Part shown: in pieces, positions 6,136-6,267 of the stretch
Numbering within the stretch: the stretch's first letter is position 1
How the letters are laid out: every line of letters starts with the position of its first letter
The notes under the pieces: generated by a model
What the model was told of the DNA's origin: nothing
Databases searched by the model: none
What the model saw: only the letters and a program-made list of their open reading frames with translations
Made by a program: the position numbers and the translations under genes
Source: JBJXHG01 sp046160865
GTDB taxonomy: Bacteria; Planctomycetota; UBA1135; GCA-002686595
Length of the DNA: 6,267 bases
Direction: 5' to 3'
Assembly (NCBI GenBank): GCA_046160865.1
Contig: JBJXHG010000069.1
Coordinates: 1-6,267 of the forward strand

Positions 6136-6144
6136 AGTCTAGCA
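6136..6144 (-). promoter_or_regulatory. putative extended -10 for the selenoprotein candidate
   Basis: On the - strand TGCTAGACT matches an extended -10 (TGn plus TAGACT, four of six against TATAAT). Transcription would begin near 6129, leaving a leader of about 19 bases to ATG 6110 that includes GGAAG. This favours ATG 6110; with ATG 6128 the mRNA would be nearly leaderless. No good -35 is seen, as is common for extended -10 promoters. Confidence 0.35.
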
Positions 6145-6201
6145 ACCCGTGGTGAAAGTGCTTCGAGCGCGAAAGTCGTCCGTTCGCGCCGGCTCGGCGT
6201 C

Positions 6202-6244
6202 GCACGACCGCAGGCGAATCTCGAGGATTCGCCTGCGGTCGTGC
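6202..6244. repeat. perfect 19-bp inverted repeat, possible terminator
   Basis: Arms 6202-6220 and 6226-6244 are exact reverse complements around the loop TCGAG (6221-6225), making the strongest hairpin in the window. It lies upstream of the - strand selenoprotein candidate, with no recognisable gene between it and the right edge. It may terminate a gene entering from the right, or insulate the next promoter. No T-run follows on either strand. Confidence 0.55.
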
Positions 6245-6267
6245 TCGCCCTTCGATGTGCGGGGCCG

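Noticed and set aside
6254..6267. ATG TGC GGG start at the right edge, reminiscent of the MCG start of class II glutamine amidotransferases
   Set aside because: Only four codons are present, and no ribosome site is visible; cannot be supported.

Overview
The window is a very GC-rich stretch of bacterial chromosome (roughly 70 % G+C by eye, codons strongly favouring G or C at the third position). No transposase, tRNA, rRNA or CRISPR array is visible. No gene here fixes the taxon. A high-GC Gram-negative lineage such as Myxococcota or Planctomycetota fits the composition and gene types, but that is inference.

Left half (109-3490, + strand): an apparent operon of an ABC-2-type ATPase, a 571-residue multi-spanning permease and a dimethylarginine dimethylaminohydrolase (DDAH). 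The permease and DDAH genes are only 7 bases apart. The ATPase and permease should form one exporter. Whether DDAH is functionally linked to it or only co-transcribed cannot be read from the sequence.

Middle (3491-5042): two strong hairpins lie between the + strand operon and a convergent - strand gene. That gene encodes a probable degenerate GGDEF-like domain, an Ala/Pro linker and coiled coils. A divergent intergenic region of about 240 bases follows, with a plausible promoter for the next gene.

Right part (5043-6267): the first gene is a three-domain elongation factor P homologue. The tip of its domain I loop, where Lys or Arg is normally modified, reads Asp with two following Arg.

Convergent to it, on the - strand, lies the most striking item: a 111-codon reading frame (6110-5775) interrupted only by one in-frame TGA. 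The TGA falls in Cys-Ser-Gly-TGA, a C-x-x-U redox motif. It is followed at a bacterial SECIS distance by a 7-bp stem with a GGUC tetraloop, the same loop as in the Escherichia coli fdhF SECIS. The frame then continues into a good CxxC...CxxC zinc ribbon and a normal stop. I read this as a candidate small selenoprotein, easily missed by gene callers that treat TGA only as stop.

A small signal-peptide-like ORF lies between these two genes, and a 19-bp perfect inverted repeat lies near the right edge.
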